This document shows, in pieces, positions 16,024-25,000 of a DNA stretch of 33,487 nt; position 1 is the first letter of the stretch, and each line of letters begins with the position of its first letter. Origin of the DNA: Acidobacteriaceae bacterium (GTDB taxonomy: Bacteria; Acidobacteriota; Terriglobia; Terriglobales; Acidobacteriaceae); assembly GCA_030039035.1 (NCBI GenBank), contig JASHQQ010000228.1, positions 1 to 33,487 on the forward strand, given 5' to 3'. A program made the position numbers and the translations under genes. Below the pieces are notes generated by a model. That model was given only the letters and a program-made list of their open reading frames with translations. It was not told where the DNA came from and did no database searches.

Positions 16024-19000
16024 CTAGAACAGGAACTTCAGAGCGAACTGTAGCTGGCGCGAGGTGGTGGCCGTCGCGGTCATGGCGCCGGCGGTAGGCG
16101 AAATCGCCGCTTCAGCGGTCGGCTTCGCCGGCGTGGGCCCGTTGCTGAAGACGATGGCATTCGGAGTAGTGAAGTTGGCGTGGTTGAGTACGTTGAAATA
16201 CTCGGCGCGGAATTGCGCGTGGAGCCGCTCGTGGATCGTGGCGTTTTTGGCGAGCGAAAGATCGACATCGTCGAGGCCGGGGCCGGCGAGCGTATCCCGG
16301 CCCGCATTGCCGACCGTGCCCGGATAAGGCGCCAGATATGCGTCCGGATTAAACCAATCTCCGGCGGTGCGCGGATACAGCGCGCCTTTGAAATCGGGAT
16401 TGAGCTGCGGGCGCACGGGATTCCGCGAATCGCCGCTGCCTGTGGGGTTATAGCCGAGCTGGGGCGAAAACGGGAACCCGCTCTGCAAGGTTGCGATTCC
16501 GCTCAGGCTCCATCCCTCGACGATCCGGCGCGTCGCGGGCGCGGCACTGGCGAGCGCCTCATGACCCTGGCCGAAGGGCAGGTCCCATGTCGCGTTGATG
16601 GCCGCGGCTTGCGAGATGTTGGTCGCAGCGAGTCCGTAGTCCAGCTTCGGTTCGGGAGGGAACGCGACGTAGGCGGGCGTATTGGATGAAACGCTTGTGT
16701 TCCACGCCGAACCGTCGTCGAGATTCCTCGACCATGTGTAGACGCCGCGCAGTTGAAAGCCGTTGGCGTACTGGCGCCGCACGTCGACTTCGAGCGCGTT
16801 GTAGTTGGCCACGCCCGCCGAAACCCAGGAGGTGGTATTGGCGAGCTTCGGGTTGGCGAGCGTCGACGTGGGGTAATAGACGGTGCCTCTCGCCAGGGAA
16901 GCCGGGCACGCGGCCGACGGGCAGACGACCGCAGGCGGAGTGTTCTGGTCTTCGGAGAGAATCTGGTGATAGGCGTGCGAGCCGATGTAGGCGAGCGCGA
17001 GGACGGTGCGTGGAGCGACTTCCTGTTCGACGCGCGCGGTCCAGGCCAGCACCGTTGGCGTCCCGATATCCGGCTGCACGTTGCTGGGCGAGATCTTGCC
17101 GCCCGTCGAGGCCGCGGAAGACAGCTTCGTCAGATCGCTCACGGTCGTATTGCTGTAGGAAAGCGTGGTATTGAAGGGCGCGGTCTGGTCGAGGCGGTAA
17201 TCGAGCGTGTCGAGAAGCGCCCGGTGGACTCCGAAGCTGCCTTTGAGGGCGGTCTTGCTGTTTCCGAAGAGGTCGTAGGCAATTCCGACGCGCGGCTCGG
17301 GCATGAACTTTGCGCGATTGTCCGTAAGAGCCGAGCCGCCGATCGTCGGGTTGGTGTCGATGACGCCGTCGGTGAACTCGTAATTCGAGGCGCGGCCATG
17401 GGCTTCGTTCCAGCCGTTCGATGACTCGACACGAAGTCCTAGGCGGAGTTCGAGCCGGGGCGTCGCCTTCCAGGCATCCTCGGCGAAACCCGCGCCGAAG
17501 AGCGAGCGCCAGCCGAGTTCGGTGGGCGCGGGAACGATGGTGTACTTGGCCACTTCGCCCTGTTCGAAGGATTCGAGCGTCGAGAACGACGCCTGCCCGT
17601 ACTGATTCTGCGCCAGGAAGTCGTTCGACTGCAGCCTCTGCAGCCAGACACCGGCCTCGACCTGATGATGGCCATGCGACCAGTCGATGTGATCGTCGAC
17701 GGTAAAGAGATTTCGCGCGGTCGAGTTGTTGCTGCCGGTGTTGGCGCCGGCGAGGGTGATCTGCGAGGCTCCGTTCGATGCCGTGGAGCCGGAGATCACA
17801 AGCGATCCGACCGGGCCGTCCGTAACCCAGCCGGGCACATCGCCGGTGAGGATGCTGTTGAAGAAGAAATCGCCGCGCGAGAAGCCGAGACGAACGATAT
17901 TGAGCAGGCTCGGCGAAAAGACGTGCTGTTCCTGCGCGCTCGCCACCTGCTCGCGCAGCCGCTCGTAGACCGACGAATAGGGGTTCGCGGACGGCGTGGT
18001 GGCGTCGCTGTCGTCGATCGTGTAGACGCCGAAGAGCAGGTCGTTCCGGGTGAGATTGGAGTCGATACGCGTGGTGCCGAAATCCTCGCGCACGTGCTGG
18101 AGCGGATTGGAGAACGCCTCGGCGATTCCCTGACCCAGCTCTTTCGTCCCAGTGGGCCACAGCGCCAGCAGGGGCTGAACGCCGGGGACTGCTGCAGCGC
18201 GCGCGGCCGCGTCCGGCACAAAGGTTACGTCGCTCAGGCCGAGCCGCTGGCGATAGCCCTCGTAGTTGCCGAAGGCGAACAGCTTGTCGCGGCGGATGGG
18301 GCCGCCGAGCGCCAGCCCGAAGTCGTTCCGCTGAAAAGGCGCGATCTGCGCCTGATCGAAATAGTTGCGGGCGTCGAGCGCGCTGTTGCGGAAGAACTCG
18401 TACGCGGAGCCGTGAAAATCGTTGCCGCCGGATGCGGTCACGATCGAAACCTGGGCGCCGCTGCGCTTGCCGTAGTTGGCGCCATAGGTGTCGCTCACCA
18501 CGTTGAACTCGCGCACCGCTTCGACGCCCAGCAACTGGCCGCTGGTGCCGCCGGGCGTGACGTTGATGAGCGAAGCGCCGGTGTACTCGATTCCGTTCAG
18601 CAGAAACAGATTGTCCTGCGGGCGGCGGCCGGAGACCGAGTACATGTTGCCCACCGAGGAGTTCGACGTGCCCACGCCGCCGGAGCGCTGCGTGGTGTAG
18701 CTGATCGAAGCGGGATTGAGCTGCAGGAGCTGATCGAAGCTGCGACCATTGAGCGGAAGCTGCTTGACCTGGCGCTCGTCGACGAGGCCTTGCGATTGCA
18801 GCGTGGAGGTGTCGACGCCAGGCGGCGTATCGACGACCGTGATCGCCTGCTCGACCTTGCCGAGAGTGAGAGCAAATCGAAGTTCGACGTGCTGTCCGAC
18901 GGCGAGCGCGACTCCTGTCTGGGCGAATGGCGCAAAGCCGTCATGCGTGACGGTGACCGTGTACACGCCAACAGGCAGGGAAGCCGTGGAAAATGTGCCG

Positions 19001-19209
19001 TCTGCGCCCGTGACAAGGCTGCGCTCGGCGCCGGTTTCAACGTTGCGGAGGATCACTTTGGCCTGTTCGACGGCTGCATTGGCCGGATCGACGACGGCGC
19101 CGGCGATGACGCCGCCGACCATCTGCGCCCGGGAGAAGAGCGCGGACGCGGCGAACGCGAGCAGAATGAAATAGATGCGAATCAGTGTAGAAATACGATT
19201 CGGTAGCAT
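16024..19209 (-). CDS. TonB-dependent receptor, Oar-like, with carboxypeptidase-regulatory-like N-domain
   Basis: Outer-membrane receptor of 1061 residues. The chosen ATG gives a signal peptide (LPNRISTLIRIYFILLAFAASALFSRAQ) and has AGGAG seven bases upstream; an ATG 81 bases earlier lacks these. Residues ~30-115 form the carboxypeptidase-regulatory-like beta-sandwich (GVIAGAVVDPANAAVEQAKV, LVTGADGTFSTASLPVGVYT). The plug domain follows (QLPLNGRSFDQLLQLNP, NLFLLNGIEYTGAS, VSIVTASGGNDFHGSAYEFF). The rest is a long barrel with many aromatic strands, such as LKGSFGVHRALLDT and FQLRGVYTWSRNLDDGSAW. It ends in LQFALKFLF, a C-terminal Phe. This architecture is greatly expanded in Acidobacteriota and is usually linked to uptake of large organic substrates. 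The ligand is unknown and no neighbouring gene identifies it. Confidence 0.94.
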   Translation of the reverse strand: MLPNRISTLIRIYFILLAFAASALFSRAQMVGGVIAGAVVDPANAAVEQAKVILRNVETGAERSLVTGADGTFSTASLPVGVYTVTVTHDGFAPFAQTGVALAVGQHVELRFALTLGKVEQAITVVDTPPGVDTSTLQSQGLVDERQVKQLPLNGRSFDQLLQLNPASISYTTQRSGGVGTSNSSVGNMYSVSGRRPQDNLFLLNGIEYTGASLINVTPGGTSGQLLGVEAVREFNVVSDTYGANYGKRSGAQVSIVTASGGNDFHGSAYEFFRNSALDARNYFDQAQIAPFQRNDFGLALGGPIRRDKLFAFGNYEGYRQRLGLSDVTFVPDAAARAAAVPGVQPLLALWPTGTKELGQGIAEAFSNPLQHVREDFGTTRIDSNLTRNDLLFGVYTIDDSDATTPSANPYSSVYERLREQVASAQEQHVFSPSLLNIVRLGFSRGDFFFNSILTGDVPGWVTDGPVGSLVISGSTASNGASQITLAGANTGSNNSTARNLFTVDDHIDWSHGHHQVEAGVWLQRLQSNDFLAQNQYGQASFSTLESFEQGEVAKYTIVPAPTELGWRSLFGAGFAEDAWKATPRLELRLGLRVESSNGWNEAHGRASNYEFTDGVIDTNPTIGGSALTDNRAKFMPEPRVGIAYDLFGNSKTALKGSFGVHRALLDTLDYRLDQTAPFNTTLSYSNTTVSDLTKLSSAASTGGKISPSNVQPDIGTPTVLAWTARVEQEVAPRTVLALAYIGSHAYHQILSEDQNTPPAVVCPSAACPASLARGTVYYPTSTLANPKLANTTSWVSAGVANYNALEVDVRRQYANGFQLRGVYTWSRNLDDGSAWNTSVSSNTPAYVAFPPEPKLDYGLAATNISQAAAINATWDLPFGQGHEALASAAPATRRIVEGWSLSGIATLQSGFPFSPQLGYNPTGSGDSRNPVRPQLNPDFKGALYPRTAGDWFNPDAYLAPYPGTVGNAGRDTLAGPGLDDVDLSLAKNATIHERLHAQFRAEYFNVLNHANFTTPNAIVFSNGPTPAKPTAEAAISPTAGAMTATATTSRQLQFALKFLF

Positions 19210-19766
19210 GACCGGTCTCCTGAATGGGATTGACTGCGATGGTATTTCGGGGAACAGCGAAAGCGCAGTGGGAGCGATCACGGACAACAACAGGCAAATC
19301 CGCGCGCGAGGAGGCGGGCGTGCGCGGACGCGATGCGGTGGTGCGAAGAGAGGATCAAAGCTCGATTCTCCCGAGGATTCAGTTGTTGGAAGAAGCTATC
19401 GTGCCTGAGGCCGACAGAGGATGATCGCGGGAATCAGCGGGGACAACAACAAGCCGCGAGCGCCGGGGAGGCGCTGCAAGCGACCGGGAACTGACCGGAG
19501 CGAACCATGGTGAATCCGAGAGTACCACAAGAACGATGAAGGGCAAAATCAGAGGGAGATTTCGGTCGATCCGGGATGGGAGCCCGCGAGGCGAGGAATA
19601 AGGAAAGCACTCATTCGGCACGACTCAAGCCACTCCAACAAGCAAAACCGGCTTGTCGGGGGCCCCGGCAAGTCGTGGCCTGTTACATAGCCATGTCGCG
19701 GAGAATTTGTCCACGGCCTGTAAGGCCCATACCCTTCCGGCTGGCCCGCGCCAAGAATCCTTTGGC
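19210..19766. other. Long non-coding region upstream of the receptor and downstream of the T6SS block
   Basis: About 560 bases with no gene recognised. GGACAACAACA occurs twice in direct orientation, at 19282-19292 and 19441-19451, with similar flanks (CAGGC and AAGCC). A terminator-like hairpin for the T6SS transcript is at 19652-19672. An 80-codon minus-strand frame at 19379-19621 has no recognisable content and is not called. The receptor's promoter should be in this region, but no clear -35/-10 pair was found. Confidence 0.45.
19652..19672 (-). terminator. Candidate intrinsic terminator of the T6SS transcript
   Basis: CTTGTCGGG (19652-19660) and CCCGGCAAG (19664-19672) form a 9-bp stem with one G-U pair and a tight loop. 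On the minus strand it is followed by CCGGTTTTGCTTGTT, a moderately U-rich run. It lies about 95 bases beyond the stop of the last T6SS-linked gene. Confidence 0.5.
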
Positions 19767-20240
19767 CTATTCTCTCACCGGCTCAATGCGCAGCAACTTC
19801 ATGAACTGATCGAAGTCCGGGCGGACCTTGAGAAGCTCGGACTCGAGAGTGGTGAGCGTGGCGATGCCGATCCATCCGCGGCTGCGGACGTAGTGCTGCA
19901 CCTGGAAGACCGAGACCTGGTGCATGGCCTTGTGCTTGAGCATCAGCATGGCGGCTTCTTCGGCATCGGGGAACTCGAGGGGCGCGGGACCGGCGATGAC
20001 GGGATCGAGAAAGGTCCGCTTCATCATGGTGATCTGCGCCTGGATGTAGAGGGCAAGCTGATTGCCGGCGAGCAGCCGGTCTTCGCGCAGATAGACGTTG
20101 CTGGGAATCACGCCCTCGGCGCGCTGCTGGATGCCGAAATCCGGAATCCAGGTCCATCCAAAAGGAATGGCGGGAACGATCCACCGGCCGATGCGAGCGG
20201 CATTGGCAGGGCCTGCGGATTGTCCCGGATAGCTGCCCAT
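19767..20240 (-). CDS. DcrB/DUF1795-like protein, possible T6SS effector chaperone
   Basis: A 157-residue protein, last in the T6SS block. After a Gly/Pro/Trp-rich start it shows a pattern like the DcrB/DUF1795 family (PF08786). This includes PSNVYLREDRLLAGNQLALY, a helix QAQITMMKRTFL, LEFPDAEEAAMLMLKHKA, VQHYVRSRGWIGIATLTT and the final VRPDFDQFMKLLRI. Within T6SS clusters this family includes the Eag chaperones that load PAAR effectors onto VgrG. The link to that role is by resemblance and position, not by a decisive motif. ATG 20240 has only a weak ribosome binding site. The frame is open for another 21 codons upstream without a better start. The 63-base gap to the preceding gene suggests one operon. 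It could instead be an immunity protein. Confidence 0.6.
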   Translation of the reverse strand: MGSYPGQSAGPANAARIGRWIVPAIPFGWTWIPDFGIQQRAEGVIPSNVYLREDRLLAGNQLALYIQAQITMMKRTFLDPVIAGPAPLEFPDAEEAAMLMLKHKAMHQVSVFQVQHYVRSRGWIGIATLTTLESELLKVRPDFDQFMKLLRIEPVRE

Positions 20241-20303
20241 ATCGATTGCGTCTGGAGTGGATCTCCAATGCCTGGTTTTCGCGCGGAGCTCACGCCCCGA
20301 GCC

Positions 20304-20702
20304 TCAGGGAACTCCGGCCGCCTGGCATAGCCGCGAAGCCGTAATCACGGCCGTGGTTTTGAGCGAACCAAGAGACTGGGCGCGGTCTGTCCCGGCGAAA
20401 TCCAGCGCAAGCCCGTCCAGTTCCTTGCCCAGGTGTCGCCGCTCGGAGGCCACGGTCACGATGGTCCGGGTTTCACCGATCAGGAATCGCGCGTAAGCCT
20501 CGTGGACCGTGGCATTCTGCGCCTCGAGCATGGGCAAGGCGCGAGTCTGCCAGGACAGAAACGCGGGCGTATTGGCCAGCACCGGATCGGGGATGGTTTC
20601 TTCGATGGCCTGGCGAACCGCCTTCACGAAGGCGTCATAGGCTTTCGCGAAGTTGTCCGCGAACATTTTCGGGAATTCGGGGGGAGCCTGCTGGGTCATC
20701 AT
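20304..20702 (-). CDS. Conserved-looking hypothetical protein downstream of the PAAR gene
   Basis: Unrecognised protein of 132 residues. It is predicted mostly helical: FADNFAKAYDAFVKAVRQAI, then the central FLSWQTRALPMLEAQNATVH and ARFLIGETRTIVTVASERRH. The C-terminus is a short Ala/Gly tail. No signal peptide or membrane segment is visible. The start ATG (20702-20700) overlaps the TGA stop of the PAAR gene as ATGA, so the two proteins are translated coupled and probably act together. An alternative ATG follows immediately at 20699. From position it could be an adaptor for loading the PAAR protein, an immunity protein, or a structural partner of the Ala/Gln-rich tail. A longer open frame extends upstream inside the PAAR gene but is an out-of-frame reading of its repeats. 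Confidence 0.75.
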   Translation of the reverse strand: MMTQQAPPEFPKMFADNFAKAYDAFVKAVRQAIEETIPDPVLANTPAFLSWQTRALPMLEAQNATVHEAYARFLIGETRTIVTVASERRHLGKELDGLALDFAGTDRAQSLGSLKTTAVITASRLCQAAGVP

Positions 20703-22060
20703 AAGCCCTTCGGAATCGCCTGTTGCGCTTGCTGCGCGGCTTGCCCGGCCTGCTGCGCAGCTTGACCGGCCTGTTGGGAGGCATTTTGACCCGCCTGTTC
20801 CGCTGACTTCGCGGCCTGGGTGGCCGCCTGCTGCGCCTGTTGCGCTTGTTGTTGCGCCCTCTGGACCGCTTGCTGAGCCTGTTGCTGCACCTGCTGCGCC
20901 TGCTGCTTTGCCTGAGCGACCGCCTGCTGGGCGGCCGCCTTGGCCGGGCCCACCGCTTGCTGCGCCTGCTGCTCGGCCTGCTGCACCGACTGCTGCGCCT
21001 GATTTACGGCTTGCTGCGCCTGCTGCTGGCACTGTTGCGCGGCCTGCTGCGCCTGACTGGCCGCCTGCTGGGCCTTTTGCGCCGCTTGCTGCGCGGCCTG
21101 TTGGGCGCCTTGCGCGGCAGCCTGCGCCGCCTGTTTGGCCTGTTGCTCGGCCTGGGTGGCGGCTTGCTGCGCGGCATTGGCCAGTTGAGTGGCCCCATTC
21201 GCCGCCTGCTGGGCAGCTTCACCGGCAAGCTGCGAGGCGGTCGCCCACGGGGCGGGCGCGAGCTGGCTGGGAAGCACCGAACCCGGAGGCGACCATAGCT
21301 GCGTGCCTCCTCCACCCAATCCCGCCTGCTGCGCGGCTTGTCCCATCCACGCTTTCAGTCCCCCGGCGGGAACCTGAGCGACAGCCATCAGGACTCCGGA
21401 GTTCCAGCCGCCGACCGCATTGTCATTGCGCCACTGGTCCTCACTTGCCGGTGGATCTGCGTTCCAGTAACCGCCGGTGGCGCGCGCCTGATCGCCCAAA
21501 ACGCGATAGAGCGTGGCGCCCGGGGGAACATCGACGGGCTGCGCCGAGGAGAAGTTGGGTGTCTGATCGGCCGGCAGCGTGGGAAATCCCGGCGACGTGA
21601 GTGGAATCGCCGGCAGACTGCCGCCAGGAGGCGCCGTAGTCTTGATCGTTCCGTTCTGCTGCAGCTCGGAGGAAGACTGCGGCGAGGATTGCGTCGCCGG
21701 CGGCTGCATCGGCACTGAAGCGCCCATAGCCGCGATTCCTCCCATGGCTCCGCCGGCTCCGCCGGCTCCGGCATCTCCCACCAGAACGGTTTCGGCGCCC
21801 ATCGCGCACATATCGGGCGGCCCGACGCAGACAAGCTGATCCATGACGCGCGACTGCGGCATCATGCCGGTGAGCACGGTCATTGCGCCAAGAACGAACG
21901 GTCCGCCCACGTGCGGCACAATGCCGGTCACCATCGGACAGACGTGCATGTCGGTGATGCGCGACGCCGGCATGAAGTTGATCAACACCTGCGGAAAGCC
22001 GAGGATCACGGTCCCGCCGTGTTCGGTCAGGCTGGTAATGGTGGCAGCCGGCATTCCCAT
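20699..22060 (-). CDS. PAAR-domain T6SS spike protein with central domain and Ala/Gln-rich heptad tail
   Basis: A 453-residue protein expected to cap the VgrG spike. Residues ~3-97 are the PAAR domain, with MPASRITDMHVCP, PHVGGPFVLGAMTVL, VCVGPPDMCAMGAETVLVGD and the His/Cys positions that bind metal. A Gly/Pro/Ser-rich linker runs to ~175. Residues ~178-260 form a compact domain beginning ATLYRVLGDQARATGGYWN. It continues with SEDQWRNDNAVGGWNSG and VPAGGLKAWMGQAAQQ. It recalls domains attached to PAAR and polymorphic toxin proteins, but I cannot name it. Residues ~285-450 are nearly all Ala and Gln with Ala at 3-4 spacing, a probable coiled coil. ATG 22060 lies six bases after the vgrG stop. 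GGAGG in the vgrG end may serve as ribosome binding site. The central domain is a candidate effector; no catalytic residues can be assigned. Confidence 0.88.
   Translation of the reverse strand: MGMPAATITSLTEHGGTVILGFPQVLINFMPASRITDMHVCPMVTGIVPHVGGPFVLGAMTVLTGMMPQSRVMDQLVCVGPPDMCAMGAETVLVGDAGAGGAGGAMGGIAAMGASVPMQPPATQSSPQSSSELQQNGTIKTTAPPGGSLPAIPLTSPGFPTLPADQTPNFSSAQPVDVPPGATLYRVLGDQARATGGYWNADPPASEDQWRNDNAVGGWNSGVLMAVAQVPAGGLKAWMGQAAQQAGLGGGGTQLWSPPGSVLPSQLAPAPWATASQLAGEAAQQAANGATQLANAAQQAATQAEQQAKQAAQAAAQGAQQAAQQAAQKAQQAASQAQQAAQQCQQQAQQAVNQAQQSVQQAEQQAQQAVGPAKAAAQQAVAQAKQQAQQVQQQAQQAVQRAQQQAQQAQQAATQAAKSAEQAGQNASQQAGQAAQQAGQAAQQAQQAIPKGL
20703..21200 (-). repeat. Low-complexity GCN-CAR tract encoding the PAAR protein tail
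   Basis: Roughly 500 bases dominated on the plus strand by CTGCTGCGC, TTGCTGCGC and similar units, coding Ala/Gln repeats on the minus strand. The units are imperfect, mixing CAG and CAA, which argues for selection on the protein rather than recent simple expansion. Similar sequence recurs at 22080-22745 in vgrG. Confidence 0.8.
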
Positions 22061-22066
22061 GGCAGC

Positions 22067-25000
22067 TTACAAGCCTCCCAATCCGCCCATCGCCTGCTGG
22101 GCAGCCTGTTGGGCTCCTTGCGCTGCCTGTTGCGCCTGCTGCTGCGCCCCGCTGGCCGCCTGCTGCACTTGCGATGCCGCCTGTTGCGCCTGTTGCTGGG
22201 CCTGGCTGGCAGCCTGCTTGGCCTGATTGGCGGCCTGTTGCGCCTGTTGCTCGGCCTGCTGCGCGGCCTGCTGGGCCTGTTGCGCCGCCTGCTGACCCTG
22301 CTGCTGCGCCGATTTTGCGGCCTGCTGAGCCTGCTGCTCGGCTTGCTGGGCCTGTTGCTGGGCTTGTTGTGAAGCTTGCTGCGCTTGCTGCGCGGTTTGC
22401 TGGGCCTGCTGCTCCACCTGCTGTGCCTGTTGCTGCGCTGCCTGCACGGCGCCGGCCGCTTGCTGCGCAGCCTGATTGGCCGCTTGCTGTGCCTGTTGCG
22501 CAGCCTGCTGGGCGGCGGCTTTGGCCTGACCTACGGCCTGATTGGCGGCCTGCTCGGCCTGTTGAGCCGCTTGCTGAGCCTGGTTGTAGGTGGCGCGAGC
22601 CTGGTTCGTTACCTGATTCACGGCTTGCTGAGCCTGTTGCTCGGCTTGCTGCGCCGCCGTTTGCGCCTGAGTTGCAGCCTGCTGGGCCTGCTGAGCGGCC
22701 TGTTGCGCGGCCTGCGCAGCCTGATTGGCGGCTTGCGCGGCCTGATTTGCCGCACCCCCGGCCGCACCGGCCGCAGCGCCGGCCGCTCCCGCAGCCGCGG
22801 GCGGCGGAGGCGGAGGCGCATTGGGCGAAGCGGGAGGCGGAGGCGGCGCCGCGGGGGAACTGCCCCCTCCGGATCCGCCGCTGTCGGAGATCTGCGACGC
22901 AGTACCCGCCTGGCCGGCCGCGGCCTGCTGCGACTGCGAATAGGGATCGTCGCCCGGCCATTTGGGGGCCGTCGGCGCCGTGGGCGCGTTGGGCGAAGAG
23001 GGCGGTTGCGGGGATTGCGCCATGCCCGGAGAGCCCATCACCGGAGCTCCGGCGCTGTTGATATTCACCAGCATGCCGGAGATGGTCACGCCCGCCGGTG
23101 TGATGGAGATGTATCCGCCCGCGCCGTTCAGGCCGATTCCTTCCGAGCTCAGAAAAACCGAATTCGCCCCGCAGGAAAACGAGATCTGCATGGGAGCACT
23201 TACGTCGAAGTTCGCTCCTGCCTGGATGGCATGCTTCTGGCCGACGGTGAGCGAATAGTTCGAGCCCACCTGCTCGTTCAGATTCGAGCCGACATTGATG
23301 TTCGAGTTGGCGCCGATGCTCTCCTTCAGATTGCCGCTCACCGTGTGCTCGCGATCGCCGCCGACCTGGACAATGTTCTTGCCCTGCATGTTGAAGTGCG
23401 CGTCGCCGTCGATCTCTTCCAGATGCTTGCCCTGGATCTTGAGGCTTGAGTCGCCGTTGATCTGTTCGTTGTGCTTGCCCTTGATGAGCAGATGCGAGTC
23501 GCCGTCCACTTCGTCGAACCGGTTCGAAGTGACGGTAGTATGCTGCTCGTTGCCCACCGTGGTGTGCCAGTCGTGCTCCACGTGCAGGTCGTAGTCGCGT
23601 TCCGCGTTCATGAAGATCTGCTCGCTGCCGGAGAGATCCTCGAAACGAAGTTCGTTGGCGTTGGCGGCGCCGCCTCCCTTGGAACTGCGCGTGAGAATGC
23701 CGGCAAGCGTGTAGTGGCCGGGAAGGTCGTACTTGGGCATGTTGGTTCCGTTGTAGACCGAGCCCACCACGATCGGCTGATCGGGATCGCCTTCCATGAA
23801 GCCGATCAGCACTTCGTCGCCCACACGCGGCCAGTAGTAGGTTCCCCATCCCTTGCCGGCCCAGGATTGGGCCACGCGCAGCCACGTGTTGTCCGGCGTA
23901 TTGGCCTGGCGCAGGCGGTCCCACCAGAACTGCACGTTTACGCGCCCGTACTTGTCGAGGTGCGAGTCTTCGCCGGCAGAGACGATCACCTTGCCGGTGT
24001 GCATGCCGTAGACGACCGGCTTTTCGGTGCGGAACGGAGGCCGGTAAACGATCGAAAACGGCGTGGCGATGAAGCGGTTGATGAAGGGCTTTGGCGCTTC
24101 GGCCCTTTTCGAGCGATAAGAAGGGATCTGTTGCACCGTGAGCTCGAGATGCACGAGCAGGTACTTGGTATTCAGCGCCGCCTGCTGGTGCTCCGACAAG
24201 GTAAACGAATAGCCGGTCCGCATGGGAATGGCGTTCGACTCGCCCTCCACCACCAGTGTCCCTGCATCGCTCACGTCGCGGCGAACCGTGGTGAAGAAAT
24301 CCTCGAGACTCTTGAGATTCGTGTCCGACTCGGGAATCTTCAGGTAACCGTCGGCGTCGGCGTAGTCATAATCCTCGTTGCTGTTGGCTCCCAGCGGCCC
24401 CGCCGTGTTCATGGGCGTGCCCATGACGGTCTGGTAACGCATGAAGCTATAGTCCCAGGAAGTGTGCTTGCCCGTAACCAGCGTGGAGCGCGAGCTGAAT
24501 TCGTCCACGACAAAGTCGTAGAAACCCTCCTGCTCGCCGGATTCGGGCCTGAATTTGAAGGTGTTCTGGATGGGGCAGTCGCTCAGCTTGCTGGAGGTGT
24601 CCTGCAGGGTCAGGGTGTGATCGTCGGCGGTGTGCTGGAAGTAATAAAGGATTCCGCTCTGCTCCATGAGCCGCGAGATGAAGTCGAAATCGGTCTCGCG
24701 ATATTGCGTGCAGTATTCGAGCGTCGCGTAGGTATTGGATGTCTGCAGGGAGGGGCTGATGCTATACGGGCCCAGCACAAGCTTGATGATGTCGATGACG
24801 GTCTTGTTCTGGAAGCACCGCGTGTTCTTGCTCAGCGTGAGCATCCACAGGCAGGGCACGATGGTGGCGCGATAGACGGCGAACTCCTCGTCGACGTTCA
24901 TCATTTCGAAGCTGGAAACGATGCCGTTGATGTAGCGCTGCTTGCCCGAGTCGTCGGCCGATATGCCCACGCAGACGCGTTTGCCGACGATCTGCGCCGG

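Noticed and set aside
20703..22745. CTG-rich repeats as a possible CRISPR or satellite array
   Set aside because: Units are imperfect, have no spacers, and stay in one protein frame; they encode the Ala/Gln tails.
21441..23924. 827-codon minus-strand frame crossing the vgrG-PAAR junction
   Set aside because: It is another frame of the Ala/Gln repeat tracts, giving Gly/Arg/Ser-rich nonsense, and ignores the clear VgrG and PAAR reading frames.
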